Shown here: one piece after another, positions 41,801 through 50,914 of the stretch
Layout of the letters: each line of letters begins with the position of its first letter
How positions within the stretch are numbered: the first letter of the stretch is position 1
From: JAGLOK01 sp963677605
GTDB lineage: Bacteria > Bacillota > Clostridia > Christensenellales > UMGS416
DNA length: 64,000 bases
Assembly: GCA_963677605.2 (NCBI GenBank)
Contig: CAXXDX010000006.1
Location: 1-64,000 of the forward strand
Direction: 5' to 3'
Made by a program: the position numbers and the translations under genes
The notes under the pieces: generated by a model
What the model saw: only the letters and a program-made list of their open reading frames with translations
What the model was told of the DNA's origin: nothing
Database searches by the model: none

Positions 41801-42757
41801 TTACTTACCTTCATTAAACTGGACTATCTCATATATCACGATAGGATGGCCGAGGTCGTCCTCTCCTTCCCAGGTGAAAATGGCAATTCCGCCCATAAGC
41901 TTTGCGTCGGTGCCTCCGCCTGCCCAGTAGCTGTCCGTCTTTTCTCCGCCGGCGGAAACTTTCACCGTGCCGCGTGAAATTTCATACTTGCCTTCGGTTG
42001 TCCATTTGTCGCCGTTTGCATCCAGAATATATCCTGTGCCTTTGAGTGTATATCCGACTTCTCCGTTAAGCTCCAAAAAAACAGTTTCCCATTTCCAACG
42101 GTTGTCGTTCATCTTCACAGCAGCGGGATATGTCACACATGCAAGTGCAAACGAAATCTTCTCACTGGGGTTGTTTTTAAGCCTAACAAGAAAGTCTAAT
42201 ATCGCCCACTCTCGTCTTTCGGCCACTTGGATAACAGTTTCCCCGTCATTTCGTAATGCCTCAATATCCGCCCCGTTTGAAACCAACATATAGCACATAA
42301 GCTCGGAACCTATTCCCGCAGCTTTAAACAAGGCGGTCTCTCCTGAGCTGTCAGCAGCATTCAAATCCGCACCGTTTTCTATCAGCTCTCGAACTATCCA
42401 CGGGTTGCCCTGCCTAGCCGACAAAATCAACGCTGTGTCTCCAGAACCATCAGCCATGTTTATATCCGCACCGTTTTCGATCAGCATTTTAAGAGCATCA
42501 AGCCGTCCGATAAACGAAGCGTACATAAGCGCAGTTCTGCCCCCTTCATCCGTTTGATTTATGTCATATCCGCTCTTAACAAGCTTAAGTGCATAGTTTA
42601 TATCGCCTAGCATAATAGTTTCAATCATGTTATCAATCGTCAATTCTTCTTCGGATATTTTCGCACCGCACGAAGAAAAAACGCTTATTATAATAAGCAG
42701 TACTGCAGCAATTACAAACTTATTGGCGAAGAATTTCTTATTTGGTTTAACGCTCAT
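41801..42757 (-). CDS. Ankyrin-repeat lipoprotein
   Basis: A 318-residue lipoprotein. The lipobox FSSC gives the lipidated Cys near residue 30. About four to five ankyrin repeats follow (about 45-190): GGRTALMYASFIGRLDALKM, SGDTALILSARQGNPWIVRE, SGETALFKAAGIGSELMCYM and others, each with GADIN/GADLN turns. A C-terminal beta domain (about 200-318; YTLKGTGYILDANGDKW, FTWEGEDDLGHPIVIYEI) resembles DUF-type calycin-like strands. ATG 42757 has TGGAG upstream and is preferred to two ATGs just before it. Likely an extracytoplasmic protein-binding factor in the four-gene operon. Confidence 0.85.
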   Translation of the reverse strand: MSVKPNKKFFANKFVIAAVLLIIISVFSSCGAKISEEELTIDNMIETIMLGDINYALKLVKSGYDINQTDEGGRTALMYASFIGRLDALKMLIENGADINMADGSGDTALILSARQGNPWIVRELIENGADLNAADSSGETALFKAAGIGSELMCYMLVSNGADIEALRNDGETVIQVAERREWAILDFLVRLKNNPSEKISFALACVTYPAAVKMNDNRWKWETVFLELNGEVGYTLKGTGYILDANGDKWTTEGKYEISRGTVKVSAGGEKTDSYWAGGGTDAKLMGGIAIFTWEGEDDLGHPIVIYEIVQFNEGK

Positions 42758-42790
42758 ATTAATCTCCATCACATGCTGATATTTTTGCAG

Positions 42791-43291
42791 TCAATAGCGC
42801 ATTCTTTTTACGTTCTTTGGATATGTGCTCCAAAAATCGTATTTCGCTTTAGGATTCCTTTTTCTAAGCTGTTTTTTCAATGTCCTTTTTGCCAGAGGAT
42901 ATAAAAACCTGTCCGCTTTTGTTATCTCTTTTTTGGGATCGTTAATAACATTGATTATGGTGATTACAACTGATGCAAGAAACAGTGCTCCCGCTACAGC
43001 CAAAACAACAGTCTGCACAACAGTTCCTTCTTTGGTCATAGCAGCAAATATCGAGAAAAACAGCAGCACTTTCAAAGGAAACGTTAAGCGGTTAATAAGT
43101 CTTTTTCTTTTAATGCAGTCTTTGCATATTAACATCTCTTTGTCATAGATGTTGTGATACGTTGTGGTTTCAACGGTCTTGCCGGACGTTGGTCCTGTTT
43201 TTATGCTCTTTGTTGATTTAGTAAGAATCGCAGCATAATACACTTTCTTTTTTAAGCCATCGCTTTCCTTTGCGCACCTGTCACACTTCAT
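42791..43291 (-). CDS. Zinc-ribbon membrane protein, paralogue 2
   Basis: A 166-residue protein. MKCDRCAK and, about 50 residues later, CKDCIKRKR form a four-Cys zinc ribbon. Two membrane helices (about 70-105) precede a basic C-terminal tail with PLAKRTLKKQLRKRNPKAKY and FWSTYPKNVKRM. It is a tandem paralogue of the gene at 43329, sharing both the ribbon and the tail pattern (PLAKRxLKKxLxKxNPKAxYxFW). Unknown function. Third of four genes in the operon. Confidence 0.7.
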   Translation of the reverse strand: MKCDRCAKESDGLKKKVYYAAILTKSTKSIKTGPTSGKTVETTTYHNIYDKEMLICKDCIKRKRLINRLTFPLKVLLFFSIFAAMTKEGTVVQTVVLAVAGALFLASVVITIINVINDPKKEITKADRFLYPLAKRTLKKQLRKRNPKAKYDFWSTYPKNVKRMRY

Positions 43292-43328
43292 CTTTATATA
43301 CTCCTTTAAATCAACAAAACCTATTTAT

Positions 43329-43835
43329 CTAATACTTAACCTGCTTCAAATTCTTGGGCATCTCGCGCCAGAATGTGTATCTGGCTTTGGGATTGTTCTT
43401 TTTGAGCTTCTTTTTAAGCAGGCGCTTTGCCAAAGGATATGCATCATACTTATACGGCTTTTGCTCGTATTTTTTCTTAACTATTTTTACTGTTGAATAT
43501 GTAATAACAAGCAGCATTATCACGCCTATTATTATTGAAAAGACAGTATTTCCGGTAGAAGGTTCGCTAACGGCAGCGGAATATATAAACGGCGCAAGCG
43601 GTATCAGCCATTTAAGCGGCAGAGTTATAAGCTTTCTTTTTCTGTGCGCTGAAAGGCACTCCGCGCATATGTGAACGCCTTCGCTTTCGATGTTTCTGTA
43701 ATATGTTTTGTTAACGGTTTTTGAGCTGGTCAGTGTATTGTAGTGTTCGGTTTCTTCCCTTAAAATTTTACCGTAATAAACTACAACAGACCTTCCCTTT
43801 TCGCTCTTGTCCACGCCGCATTTATCGCATTTCAT
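43329..43835 (-). CDS. Zinc-ribbon membrane protein, paralogue 1
   Basis: A 168-residue protein built like its neighbour: MKCDKCGV ... CAECLSAHRKRK zinc ribbon (about 1-65), two helices (about 70-115) and the tail PLAKRLLKKKLKKNNPKARY. The ribbon and tail should face the cytoplasm. The two genes probably arose by tandem duplication. Not assigned to a named family. Confidence 0.7.
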   Translation of the reverse strand: MKCDKCGVDKSEKGRSVVVYYGKILREETEHYNTLTSSKTVNKTYYRNIESEGVHICAECLSAHRKRKLITLPLKWLIPLAPFIYSAAVSEPSTGNTVFSIIIGVIMLLVITYSTVKIVKKKYEQKPYKYDAYPLAKRLLKKKLKKNNPKARYTFWREMPKNLKQVKY

Positions 43836-43863
43836 TTACTTCCTCACATCCTCTTTATATGCA

Positions 43864-45021
43864 CTATTTTCCTTTAAACTCATCATACGAAATGCTTACA
43901 GCTTTCACATTTCCGTCAGCAAGGCCTATTTCAAGCTCATGTAAAAGACCGCTCTTAAGGTGCACTTCAAACTCCTCATCCACGTCGCCTCTTATGTCCT
44001 CGTCAAATAGGAACTTAAAGTAATCCCCGTCCGTGCCGAAATAGTCCTTTTCTCCAAACCACTTCTCGCCTTCGCCCTTCATGAAGGTGTAGTATCCGCT
44101 TGGCAGATTAAGTGTTTTCATCTGTCCGCTTTTGATTGTAACCACGGTTACAACTGTATCTTTTGCCATTATTTTTATGCACACATCCATCGGATATTCT
44201 TTGTTCACTTTTATGTCCAACTCAATCGTTGTATGCATGAAAAGCGGATCAAAGTATAATTCTTCGGTCTTAAGCGTCTTGATGCATTGCGACGCAAGCT
44301 CATCTGCGTCCAGTATGCCGTTTGCCTTGTTAAACCATGTATATGCATAAAAATAGTTTTCATTTTCGAAGTTTTCAAGCCCGTTTGCGTAACACATGTT
44401 ATTGTATGCATCATCTTTATTTTGTATAAACTCATCGCCGTTTATTACAAGCCCGAAATCAACTCCGCTTATCTTTGAGTCCTGCTCGATACTGTCCAGC
44501 AGTTCCCATGCCGAGGCGTAGTCTCCCTGCCACATTTTATCCACCGCTTCATCATAGGATATTCTGTAGCCGCATAAGATTGCATATGACTCGCTTTCTT
44601 TATAGGTTCCAAGCGAGCTGAAAATCTCGCGCGCTCTTGAGTATTCCTTTCTTTCAAATGCGCTCAACCCTCTTGAGTATGCAAGGATAAAGTTGCAGTC
44701 TTCTGCTGAATTAGCCTCATCCTCCCCATCGCTGAAGCTTTTAAGCTCCCCTGTTTCTTTGTCCTCTTTGGCTTTGTTTTTCGTTTGCTCAATTAGGCTT
44801 TGGGCGTCCTTAAATCCCCCGAGTTCTTCAAGCAGTACTATCGCCTTTTCATATTCGCCGTCATCAATATATGAAATCGCTTTGTTGTAGTTTGAATTGG
44901 GTATTATATAAAAATATGCGCTCAAAAACACTGCCGCGAAAATAAGCACACAAAGCAGCAATATGACAATAAGCTTTGATTTTTTGGATTTTCCCTCTGC
45001 ATTGTTTATATCGGAATTCAT
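43864..45021 (-). CDS. TPR-like membrane-anchored protein
   Basis: A 385-residue protein with one N-terminal membrane helix (about 17-40) and TPR-like helical pairs outside it: YNKAISYIDDGEYEKAIVLL, FILAYSRGLSAFERKEYSRA, DEAVDKMWQGDYASAWELLD and ANGLENFENENYFYAYTWF. The C-terminal part (about 265-385) is beta-rich (TTIELDIKVNKEYPMDVCIK, LPSGYYTFMKGEGEKWFG). It is the first gene of the operon that continues with the two zinc-ribbon proteins and the ankyrin lipoprotein, with gaps of 28-37 bp. Repeat proteins at both ends suggest an envelope protein-interaction module (inference). Confidence 0.72.
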   Translation of the reverse strand: MNSDINNAEGKSKKSKLIVILLLCVLIFAAVFLSAYFYIIPNSNYNKAISYIDDGEYEKAIVLLEELGGFKDAQSLIEQTKNKAKEDKETGELKSFSDGEDEANSAEDCNFILAYSRGLSAFERKEYSRAREIFSSLGTYKESESYAILCGYRISYDEAVDKMWQGDYASAWELLDSIEQDSKISGVDFGLVINGDEFIQNKDDAYNNMCYANGLENFENENYFYAYTWFNKANGILDADELASQCIKTLKTEELYFDPLFMHTTIELDIKVNKEYPMDVCIKIMAKDTVVTVVTIKSGQMKTLNLPSGYYTFMKGEGEKWFGEKDYFGTDGDYFKFLFDEDIRGDVDEEFEVHLKSGLLHELEIGLADGNVKAVSISYDEFKGK

Positions 45022-45306
45022 ATCTAGCTCCGCAATGATATTTTTTATGTACTATCGGTCGATTTAATTGAATGCATCAAAGCTGTAATATGTATATTAA
45101 TATTATATCAGTTAATAGTTTGCACCACAAACAAATAGCCTTATTAATCCTGCTTTACACCGCTTTTTCACGCTCTTAAATTATTCTCCAAGTGTTTTCA
45201 TCAGTTGAAACTTCGCCTGACTAAGCGCATAATAAAAGTGCTGAATAAATCACATTGTCTTGGCTGACTCACAATTTAATACACATATATAAAGGGAGGA
45301 ATACCC

Positions 45307-46371
45307 ATGTCTGAAACCACCGCAGAACCATCACAGCAAAACATTCCTTCAGCCTCCGAAGCCTACACGATTAAACACACCAACATCTATCACCTGTCGA
45401 TGGTTCTTTTTATAAGCGTTATCGTTTCCACTTTCTCGTTTGCACTCTTCCCTCTTTTATCGTCCAGAGTTTTATTTAGAACGCAGAGCTTTCAAAACAT
45501 ATTATCTATGATAAGAAGCTATGGCTATTACACTAACGAAGGGCCGGTTATTAGGCTTGTATCCCGCATAGCACGAACCAATCGGCTAAGCTGGCTGGGT
45601 GTCGTTTTTCGTCAGACAGCGTTCCTCGGTGTCGGAATATGGGGCATAGTTTCACTGAAGCAAGGTAAAAAGCAGGCAGCTATAGCGCTTTATGCTCTTG
45701 CTGGACTGGCATTGGTGTTTATATTTAGCTATGTTTTCAATATCGCCGAAATGCTAAGGCTCCCACAGGTAAGAGAGCGTATCGGTGAATACTTAGGTAT
45801 GTTCCTTCGCGATTATCACACGGTATTTTTCTACATAGTAATTATCTGTTCCATACTTTGCGCTATTTTTTGGGCTAAAAAACTAAATAGTCCGTCCGCC
45901 CCCTCTGAACAAGCAAGAAAAGATATAAGCGGTGTCGGCGGCTGGCTTGTAATATCCATCATTCGCTTTCTTGCAACTTCGCTAAACTATCTGTTGCTTG
46001 TAATCTTCGCGATACTTTCAACAGCCGGCGTAAAAGGGCTCACAAGCTTTGGCGAAGGAATGATATTTACATATTTCCATTGGGATTTTTCACTGCTCAC
46101 ATTATTTGTGTCAATATACTCCCTTATTACTTTCATTGCTCTGGTTGGCAGAAAAAAATCATTCCCGAAGATGGCTGTCTCTCTTGAAACGTTTCTTCTC
46201 ATCTTCCTATCGCTGTTAAATGTATATTTCATCTCATATGCAGTTCAGTTAAAAGATGTATCGCAGTTTATTACCCCCATCATCACAAACCTTCTCGCAA
46301 TGGCGTGGTCAGTCGTGTTCATTTTCTACTATATGAAATCCGACAGAGTTAAAAATACATTTGTGAAATAG
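45307..46371 (+). CDS. Membrane protein with DUF2569-like C-terminal region
   Basis: A 354-residue protein with about nine membrane helices. The C-terminal half, from GVGGWLVISIIRFLAT (about 218), matches the start of DUF2569-type four-helix domains (GGWL motif). The N-terminal half (about 30-200) has four or five helices and no recognised domain. GGGAGG precedes the ATG. It stands alone and ends at a good terminator. Function unknown. Confidence 0.7.
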   Translation: MSETTAEPSQQNIPSASEAYTIKHTNIYHLSMVLFISVIVSTFSFALFPLLSSRVLFRTQSFQNILSMIRSYGYYTNEGPVIRLVSRIARTNRLSWLGVVFRQTAFLGVGIWGIVSLKQGKKQAAIALYALAGLALVFIFSYVFNIAEMLRLPQVRERIGEYLGMFLRDYHTVFFYIVIICSILCAIFWAKKLNSPSAPSEQARKDISGVGGWLVISIIRFLATSLNYLLLVIFAILSTAGVKGLTSFGEGMIFTYFHWDFSLLTLFVSIYSLITFIALVGRKKSFPKMAVSLETFLLIFLSLLNVYFISYAVQLKDVSQFITPIITNLLAMAWSVVFIFYYMKSDRVKNTFVK

Positions 46372-46387
46372 CAGCCTAGCACCTTCT

Positions 46388-46414
46388 GCCCCTGAGCTTT
46401 ATCAGGGGCTTTTT
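46388..46414 (+). terminator. Terminator of DUF2569-like gene
   Basis: GCCCCTGA (46388-46395) and TCAGGGGC (46402-46409) form an 8-bp stem, followed by TTTTT. Confidence 0.9.
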
Positions 46415-46526
46415 ACTTCTATAATTTAACGTCATTTTTTGTTTAAATCCAAAACTTCTCCCGAAAAAAGTTGTATTCCTTTCGGTAAAAATACTGTAAG
46501 ATGAAAATAAAAACAACGGAGTTTTT

Positions 46527-47684
46527 ATGTCATTACTTCTGCTTATCGTCATCTATCTGTCATTTATAAGCCTCGGCCTGCCGGATTCCATCATAGGCGC
46601 GGCGTGGCCTGTGATGCACACAGACTTAGGCGCGGACATATATCTTGCCGGAGTCATCGGTATGGTGGCTTTCGGCGGAACGATACTTTCAAGCCTTATG
46701 AGCGCAAAGGTAATTTCAAAGTTTGACACGGGCAAGGTAACACTTGTTTCCGTTGCGATGACAGCTTTGGCGCTACTGGGCTTTTCGGTTGCAAATAAAG
46801 TGTGGCAGATAATTGCGCTTGCGGTCATCATGGGTTTGGGCGGAGGAACAATCGACGCGGCTCTTAATAACTTCGTGGCGCTTCATTATAAATCGCGCCA
46901 CATGAGCTGGCTTCACAGCTTCTGGGGCATCGGAGCCACCGGCGGTCCGTATATTATGGGCATCTGCTTAACTGCGGGACTAAGCTGGCGCATGGGATTT
47001 AGATCCATCTCATATATTCAAATCGCGCTTGTTGTAATACTGATATTCTCGCTTCCTTTGTGGAAGAAAAAAAGCGAGCTTGCACTTAACAAAGCAGAAA
47101 ATTTCAAAGTGCTTTCCATACCCGAGGCGCTTGCCCTTCCGGGTGCAAAAGCCATGATGACGGCTTTTTTCTGCTACTGCGCGATAGAGGTTACGACGGG
47201 GCTTTGGATAAGCTCATATATGGTTTTTAACCGCAGTATTTCAACAGACACCGCCGCAAAATGGGCATCTCTATTTTATCTTGGAATAACGCTCGGCAGG
47301 CTTGCAAGCGGAGTCATAACCGAAAAGGTCGGCAACAAAAACATGGTGCGTTTAGGCCAGGGCATACTCGTTTTCGGCATTGTCTTTTTCATACTCCCCT
47401 TCGGCGAAACAGCATCCCTTATATCGCTTATTTTAATCGGCGTCGGATGCGCGCCCATCTTCCCCAGCCTTCTTCACGAAACGCCTATAAACTTCGGCGC
47501 TCAAAACTCGCAGTCGGTAATGGGCATCCAGATGGCATCAGCATACATCGGCTCGACATTCATGCCGCCGCTGTTTAGCGCGCTGGCAAAGCTTACAAGC
47601 ATCGCGCTTTTGCCGTTTTTGCTTCTCCTTCTTGCAGTCTTTATGATAATAATGACCGAGCGCGTCAACCGAATAAAGATATAA
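46527..47684 (+). CDS. MFS transporter
   Basis: A 385-residue major-facilitator permease with about 12 helices. Typical pieces are SFISLGLPDSIIGAAWP in helix 1, GGGTIDAALNNFVALHY, SWLHSFWGIGATGGP and LGITLGRLASGVITEKVG, the pattern of the FucP/YfkF-like group in Firmicutes. Substrate unknown; sugars or drugs are possible. ACGGAG lies 6 bases before the ATG. It is not in an obvious operon. Confidence 0.9.
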   Translation: MSLLLLIVIYLSFISLGLPDSIIGAAWPVMHTDLGADIYLAGVIGMVAFGGTILSSLMSAKVISKFDTGKVTLVSVAMTALALLGFSVANKVWQIIALAVIMGLGGGTIDAALNNFVALHYKSRHMSWLHSFWGIGATGGPYIMGICLTAGLSWRMGFRSISYIQIALVVILIFSLPLWKKKSELALNKAENFKVLSIPEALALPGAKAMMTAFFCYCAIEVTTGLWISSYMVFNRSISTDTAAKWASLFYLGITLGRLASGVITEKVGNKNMVRLGQGILVFGIVFFILPFGETASLISLILIGVGCAPIFPSLLHETPINFGAQNSQSVMGIQMASAYIGSTFMPPLFSALAKLTSIALLPFLLLLLAVFMIIMTERVNRIKI

Positions 47685-47755
47685 ATACTGTTGTTATTTC
47701 ACAATTTATTTGATAACATCAAATTAAGGTGAGGCTTATTTAAGGAGAGTGTATT

Positions 47756-48061
47756 ATGGGACAGAGTATCAAGCATTCGGTGATTTTTTCTTTCAAGAGC
47801 GATGTAGGCGAAGCTGACGCGGAAAACTTTATAAAGCAAAGCTCTGAAATTTTAACTTCAATTGAAACCGTTAAAAACTTTAAGCATTTCAAGCAGACAA
47901 GCCCTAAAAACAAATATGATTTTGTTTTCGCTATGGAGTTTGATGATCAAAGCGCATATGATTATTATCTGAATCATCCTGTTCATTTAAAATATGTAGC
48001 TGAAAAATGGGACGTTTATGTGGGCAAGTTTTTAGAGATTGATTATAATATTGGGGATTAA
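47756..48061 (+). CDS. Dabb-family protein
   Basis: A 101-residue stress-responsive alpha/beta-barrel (Dabb) protein: IKHSVIFSFKSDVGEADAEN at the start, YDFVFAMEFDDQSAYDYYLN (core FAMEFDDQSAYDYYL) and HPVHLKYVAEKW, which closes the small dimeric ferredoxin-like barrel. The biological role in bacteria is mostly unknown. AAGGAG precedes the ATG by 7 bases. Confidence 0.88.
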   Translation: MGQSIKHSVIFSFKSDVGEADAENFIKQSSEILTSIETVKNFKHFKQTSPKNKYDFVFAMEFDDQSAYDYYLNHPVHLKYVAEKWDVYVGKFLEIDYNIGD

Positions 48062-48234
48062 GCTTCCTGCGGTATCATTTTAATTTTTATAAATCTGCTG
48101 TTTATTTGCTGATAAATTTTGTAGTGCGATTCTTCGCACTATTTTTATGCTTTTTTGGAGTTTAACAATCATAATGCCTATATATTTTGTATTACATTGT
48201 TTTTTATAGCATCATAATATGCTATTACTTAGTA

Positions 48235-48930
48235 AACCCCTCCACCGTGATGTGAAATCACGGTCCCCCTCCCCTAAATTCATTTTTTCTGTGTACTTCT
48301 GTGTAAGTTTAACTTTCGCTTCTTTCTTATAAAACATTGGAAGAGTTTTGCTCTGCAAATTCTCTTCTTTAATGTGAGGTGCGTCATCTACGCAGTTAAG
48401 TTTTGCTTTATGCTATAGAAGATGCAAATCAATCTGGCTTATCCAATTTAGCGATTCTTTCTGTTACCGCCTTTTTAATTTCTTTAAAAACATAATTTGG
48501 ATTATTCTTTAATTGGTCATTTGTAAAACGAATTGTCTTTAATTCCAAAGCTTTCATGTATTCTGTTCTGATGTTATCGCGATTATGATACTCTTGTTGT
48601 GAATGATGCTTTCCATCTATTTCAATAACAAGATTTGCTTTATGACAATAGAAGTCCGCGATGTAATTATCTATAACTTTTTAACGATAAAATTTAATTG
48701 GATAGTTCTTCAAGAAGTCATTCCAAAGAATTTTTTCTTCCTTTGTCATGTTTTTTCTTAACTGTTTTGCTATTGGAATAAGATTTTTGTTATATTTTAA
48801 CATAGTATAAGTTTATCATTATTACTGTCTTTATTAAAGCTTCTTCTATCCTCTTTACAAAGCTTATCCGCTCAGTCTGCGCACCTCCCATTTAGGGGAG
48901 GGGAACCGCGCGAAGCGTGGTGGAGGGGTT
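48235..48930. mobile_element. Composite element: DUF559 remnant between inverted hairpin repeats
   Basis: AACCCCTCCACC (48235-48246) and its exact reverse complement GGTGGAGGGGTT (48919-48930) bracket a 696-bp segment. Inside each end is a variable stem (ACCGTGAT/ATCACGGT on the left, AACCGCGC/GCGTGGT on the right) and a CCCCTCCCCTAAAT / ATTTAGGGGAGGGG arm. The nuclease remnant 48429-48803 lies in the middle. No target duplication is seen. Confidence 0.55.
48429..48803 (-). pseudogene. DUF559 (Vsr-like) endonuclease with internal stop
   Basis: The minus strand from ATG 48803 encodes 40 residues (LRKNMTKEEKILWNDFLKN ... IKFYR), a TAA at 48681-48683, then continues in frame: KVIDNYIADFYCHKANLVIE, IDGKHHSQQEYHNRD, ending at TGA 48429. 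The family pattern is F(R/Y)RQxxIxxYIxDFYC, so the stop replaces a Gln codon (CAA to TAA). The PD-(D/E)XK residues (D of ADFYC, VIEIDG) remain. Other genes here use TAA as stop, so recoding is unlikely. Confidence 0.85.
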
Positions 48931-48939
48931 CTCCTAACC

Positions 48940-49440
48940 ACCCGAAAACTTTATCTTTTTACATGCATTCCTCCTCCTCGCAGAAACTTCTACACTTTCG
49001 CATGCCAACTGCTGGCGAGGAGAAGATATATACGCGGAGGACTCTGCGAGTCCCCCGCACCCCCAGCTTTTCTGCAGTTAATCATACTAATAGATTTTAC
49101 CTAAGCTTTATAAAGCCTTAAGCATAGATAATGCCCCCTTGAGGGGGCTGTTGAACGAAGTGAAACGGGGGTGTAGGGTCGCAGGGGCGACAGCCCCCGT
49201 AACTTCCCAGCCGCTAGGAAGTCAGATGAATAATACTAAGTTTGGCGGCGTTCGGGGTGGTTGTTATTTTATAAACATCTAAGCAGAGCGTTTTTCAGTA
49301 AAGATTATTGATCTGTTCCATTTTGTAAAACAGAAAGCATTCTCTTGCTTCTTTTATCAAACTTCCCTAATCCTCGCAGAAACTTCTGCACTTTCGCAAA
49401 CCAACTGCTGGCGAGGGAAAGAAAGTGTATGCGGAGAAGA
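48940..49440. repeat. Mosaic intergenic repeat region
   Basis: Two CCTCGCAGAAACTTCT...CTGGCGAGG modules (near 48975 and 49378), a GCGGAGGACTCTGCGAGTCCCC-type palindrome near 49035, CCCCCTTGAGGGGG near 49133, GTCGCAGGGGCGAC near 49168, and a reverse CCCAGCCG...GGCGTTCGGGGTGG module at 49205-49262. Confidence 0.7.
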
Positions 49441-49513
49441 TTGCAGCACATCAAACCAAACCCCCCTCATATCTCAAACCCAAGATAACACTTTATAAAA
49501 TGTGCTATTGAAC

Positions 49514-49539
49514 TTAAAGATAACAGGTGTTATCTTTAA
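49514..49539 (+). promoter_or_regulatory. TetR operator
   Basis: TTAAAGATAACA, two bases GG, then its exact reverse complement TGTTATCTTTAA: a perfect 26-bp palindrome ending 16 bp before the TetR start codon. A further half-site AAGATAACA lies near 49481, next to a TATAAA box. Autorepression is expected. Confidence 0.85.
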
Positions 49540-49555
49540 AACGGAGGTAAGCTAT

Positions 49556-50095
49556 ATGCCAAAGAAAAAGTTTGATAACGATAAAATCCTCAAGTGTGCG
49601 GTAAGTTTAGCCAAGGAGTCAGGTCTGGAAAAGCTAAGCATGAGAAAGCTCGCAGCAAAGCTTAACTGCAGCGTTATGCCGATATATGATGCATTTGAGT
49701 CAAAGGACATGCTGATAGAAGCAATTTTTGAAGAAATAATAAGCGAGAACAATAAAAGCAGCAGCTATTTTCAAAGAAACAAAGAAATCCTTATAAACGG
49801 TATACAGCACCCAGTTTTATACAGAGACATAAGAAATCAGGGCGAAAAATCCGTTAAACTGCTCCAATACTATGCGGATGTAATCCACTTGATGCAAAAG
49901 GAAGAAAGGCTTTCCGCTTTCAGCCGGGAAGAACTTGAAAGCCTGAACTTTGACATCCTCGTATATATAAGCGGACTGGTTGAAAGAAGCGCGTCCAAAA
50001 CAATGAACTTAACACAAGACTATTACTTAACAATATTAGATCAGGTAACAGAGCTTTTTATACTCGGATACTCGGCAGCTTCAAGCAGAAAATAA
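49556..50095 (+). CDS. TetR-family regulator
   Basis: A 179-residue repressor. The N-terminal HTH (about 5-50) reads DNDKILKCAVSLAKESGLEK, LSMRKLAAKLNCSVMPIYD and FESKDMLIEAIFEEI, standard for TetR. The C-terminal ligand domain (about 60-179) is unassigned. ATG 49556 has GGAGGT 7 bases upstream; an in-frame ATG-like start at 49502 would place the operator inside the gene. It is 12 bp upstream of the CPBP gene, so both are controlled by the palindrome at 49514. Confidence 0.9.
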   Translation: MPKKKFDNDKILKCAVSLAKESGLEKLSMRKLAAKLNCSVMPIYDAFESKDMLIEAIFEEIISENNKSSSYFQRNKEILINGIQHPVLYRDIRNQGEKSVKLLQYYADVIHLMQKEERLSAFSREELESLNFDILVYISGLVERSASKTMNLTQDYYLTILDQVTELFILGYSAASSRK

Positions 50096-50107
50096 CAGAG
50101 GTTTATT

Positions 50108-50914
50108 ATGTCTTATCTTAATATATTGCTTAAACTCACAATAACATCACTTGCCTTTTTCGTATTAACCGCAGGCGTTAAAAAACTAATAGCGGAGCCT
50201 GTTTTTTCTAGAATCTTCCCTAAAAACATCTATAAAATACCGCAGGGTATTTTTATCGCCGTGTTTCAACTGCTTCTCTACTTTGTAGCCTGCATATATG
50301 TTCTGAAGACACCGTTTATAGGTGCAGGTTTTATAAAATCGTTGGTTCTGGGCATCGTAATAGGCGCATCTTTAATTTTAATCTCAATAGTTTTAACTAA
50401 GTATATGAACATATTCACTTTCAGCAAAAATAAAGATTATGTGGACAGCAATCACATCATCAGCTTTCTGACAGCTTTGGTTTTCTTTCTGGTTATGGCA
50501 TTGTTCGAGGAAATCCTGTTCAGGGGAATTATATATACGCTGGTAAGAGCAGAGTTCGGCATGATAGTATCAATTCTTATCGTAACTTGCCTGTTCATAG
50601 TTCCGCACCTTTTTAATAAAGGAATAAGCATTATGTCTATAGTAAGCCTTATCTTTGCCGGACTCATATTAAACTATATGCGCGAAATATCCGGCAGCAT
50701 ATGGATGCCGTTCGGGTTTCACTTTGCATGGAATTTTGTTCAGGGTTATCTTGGCTTTAATGTCTCAGGCGGAAACGAAATAACCGCGGTATATAATGTG
50801 AAGGGACAAAAAAGAAACCTTCTTACCGGAGGAAAATTCGGCATTGAAGCCTCTCTTGTTACAAACATCGTCCTGTTTTCCGGATTAATCGGAGCAGTAT
50901 TGATATTTGGCTAA
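50108..50914 (+). CDS. CPBP (CAAX-type) intramembrane metalloprotease
   Basis: A 268-residue membrane protein with about eight helices. The CPBP/Abi motifs are EEILFRG (about 139-145), FIVPHLFN (about 171-178) and FHFAWNFVQG (about 207-216), supplying the Glu, His and Asn of the metal site. Relatives process peptides or confer bacteriocin self-immunity. CAGAGG lies upstream of the ATG. Expected to be derepressed together with the TetR gene; its inducer is unknown. It overlaps the converging acetyltransferase gene by 4 bp. Confidence 0.88.
   Translation: MSYLNILLKLTITSLAFFVLTAGVKKLIAEPVFSRIFPKNIYKIPQGIFIAVFQLLLYFVACIYVLKTPFIGAGFIKSLVLGIVIGASLILISIVLTKYMNIFTFSKNKDYVDSNHIISFLTALVFFLVMALFEEILFRGIIYTLVRAEFGMIVSILIVTCLFIVPHLFNKGISIMSIVSLIFAGLILNYMREISGSIWMPFGFHFAWNFVQGYLGFNVSGGNEITAVYNVKGQKRNLLTGGKFGIEASLVTNIVLFSGLIGAVLIFG

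Noticed and set aside
48681..48683. Possible stop-codon recoding (TAA as Gln)
   Set aside because: Many intact genes in the window end in TAA; only this gene has an internal one.
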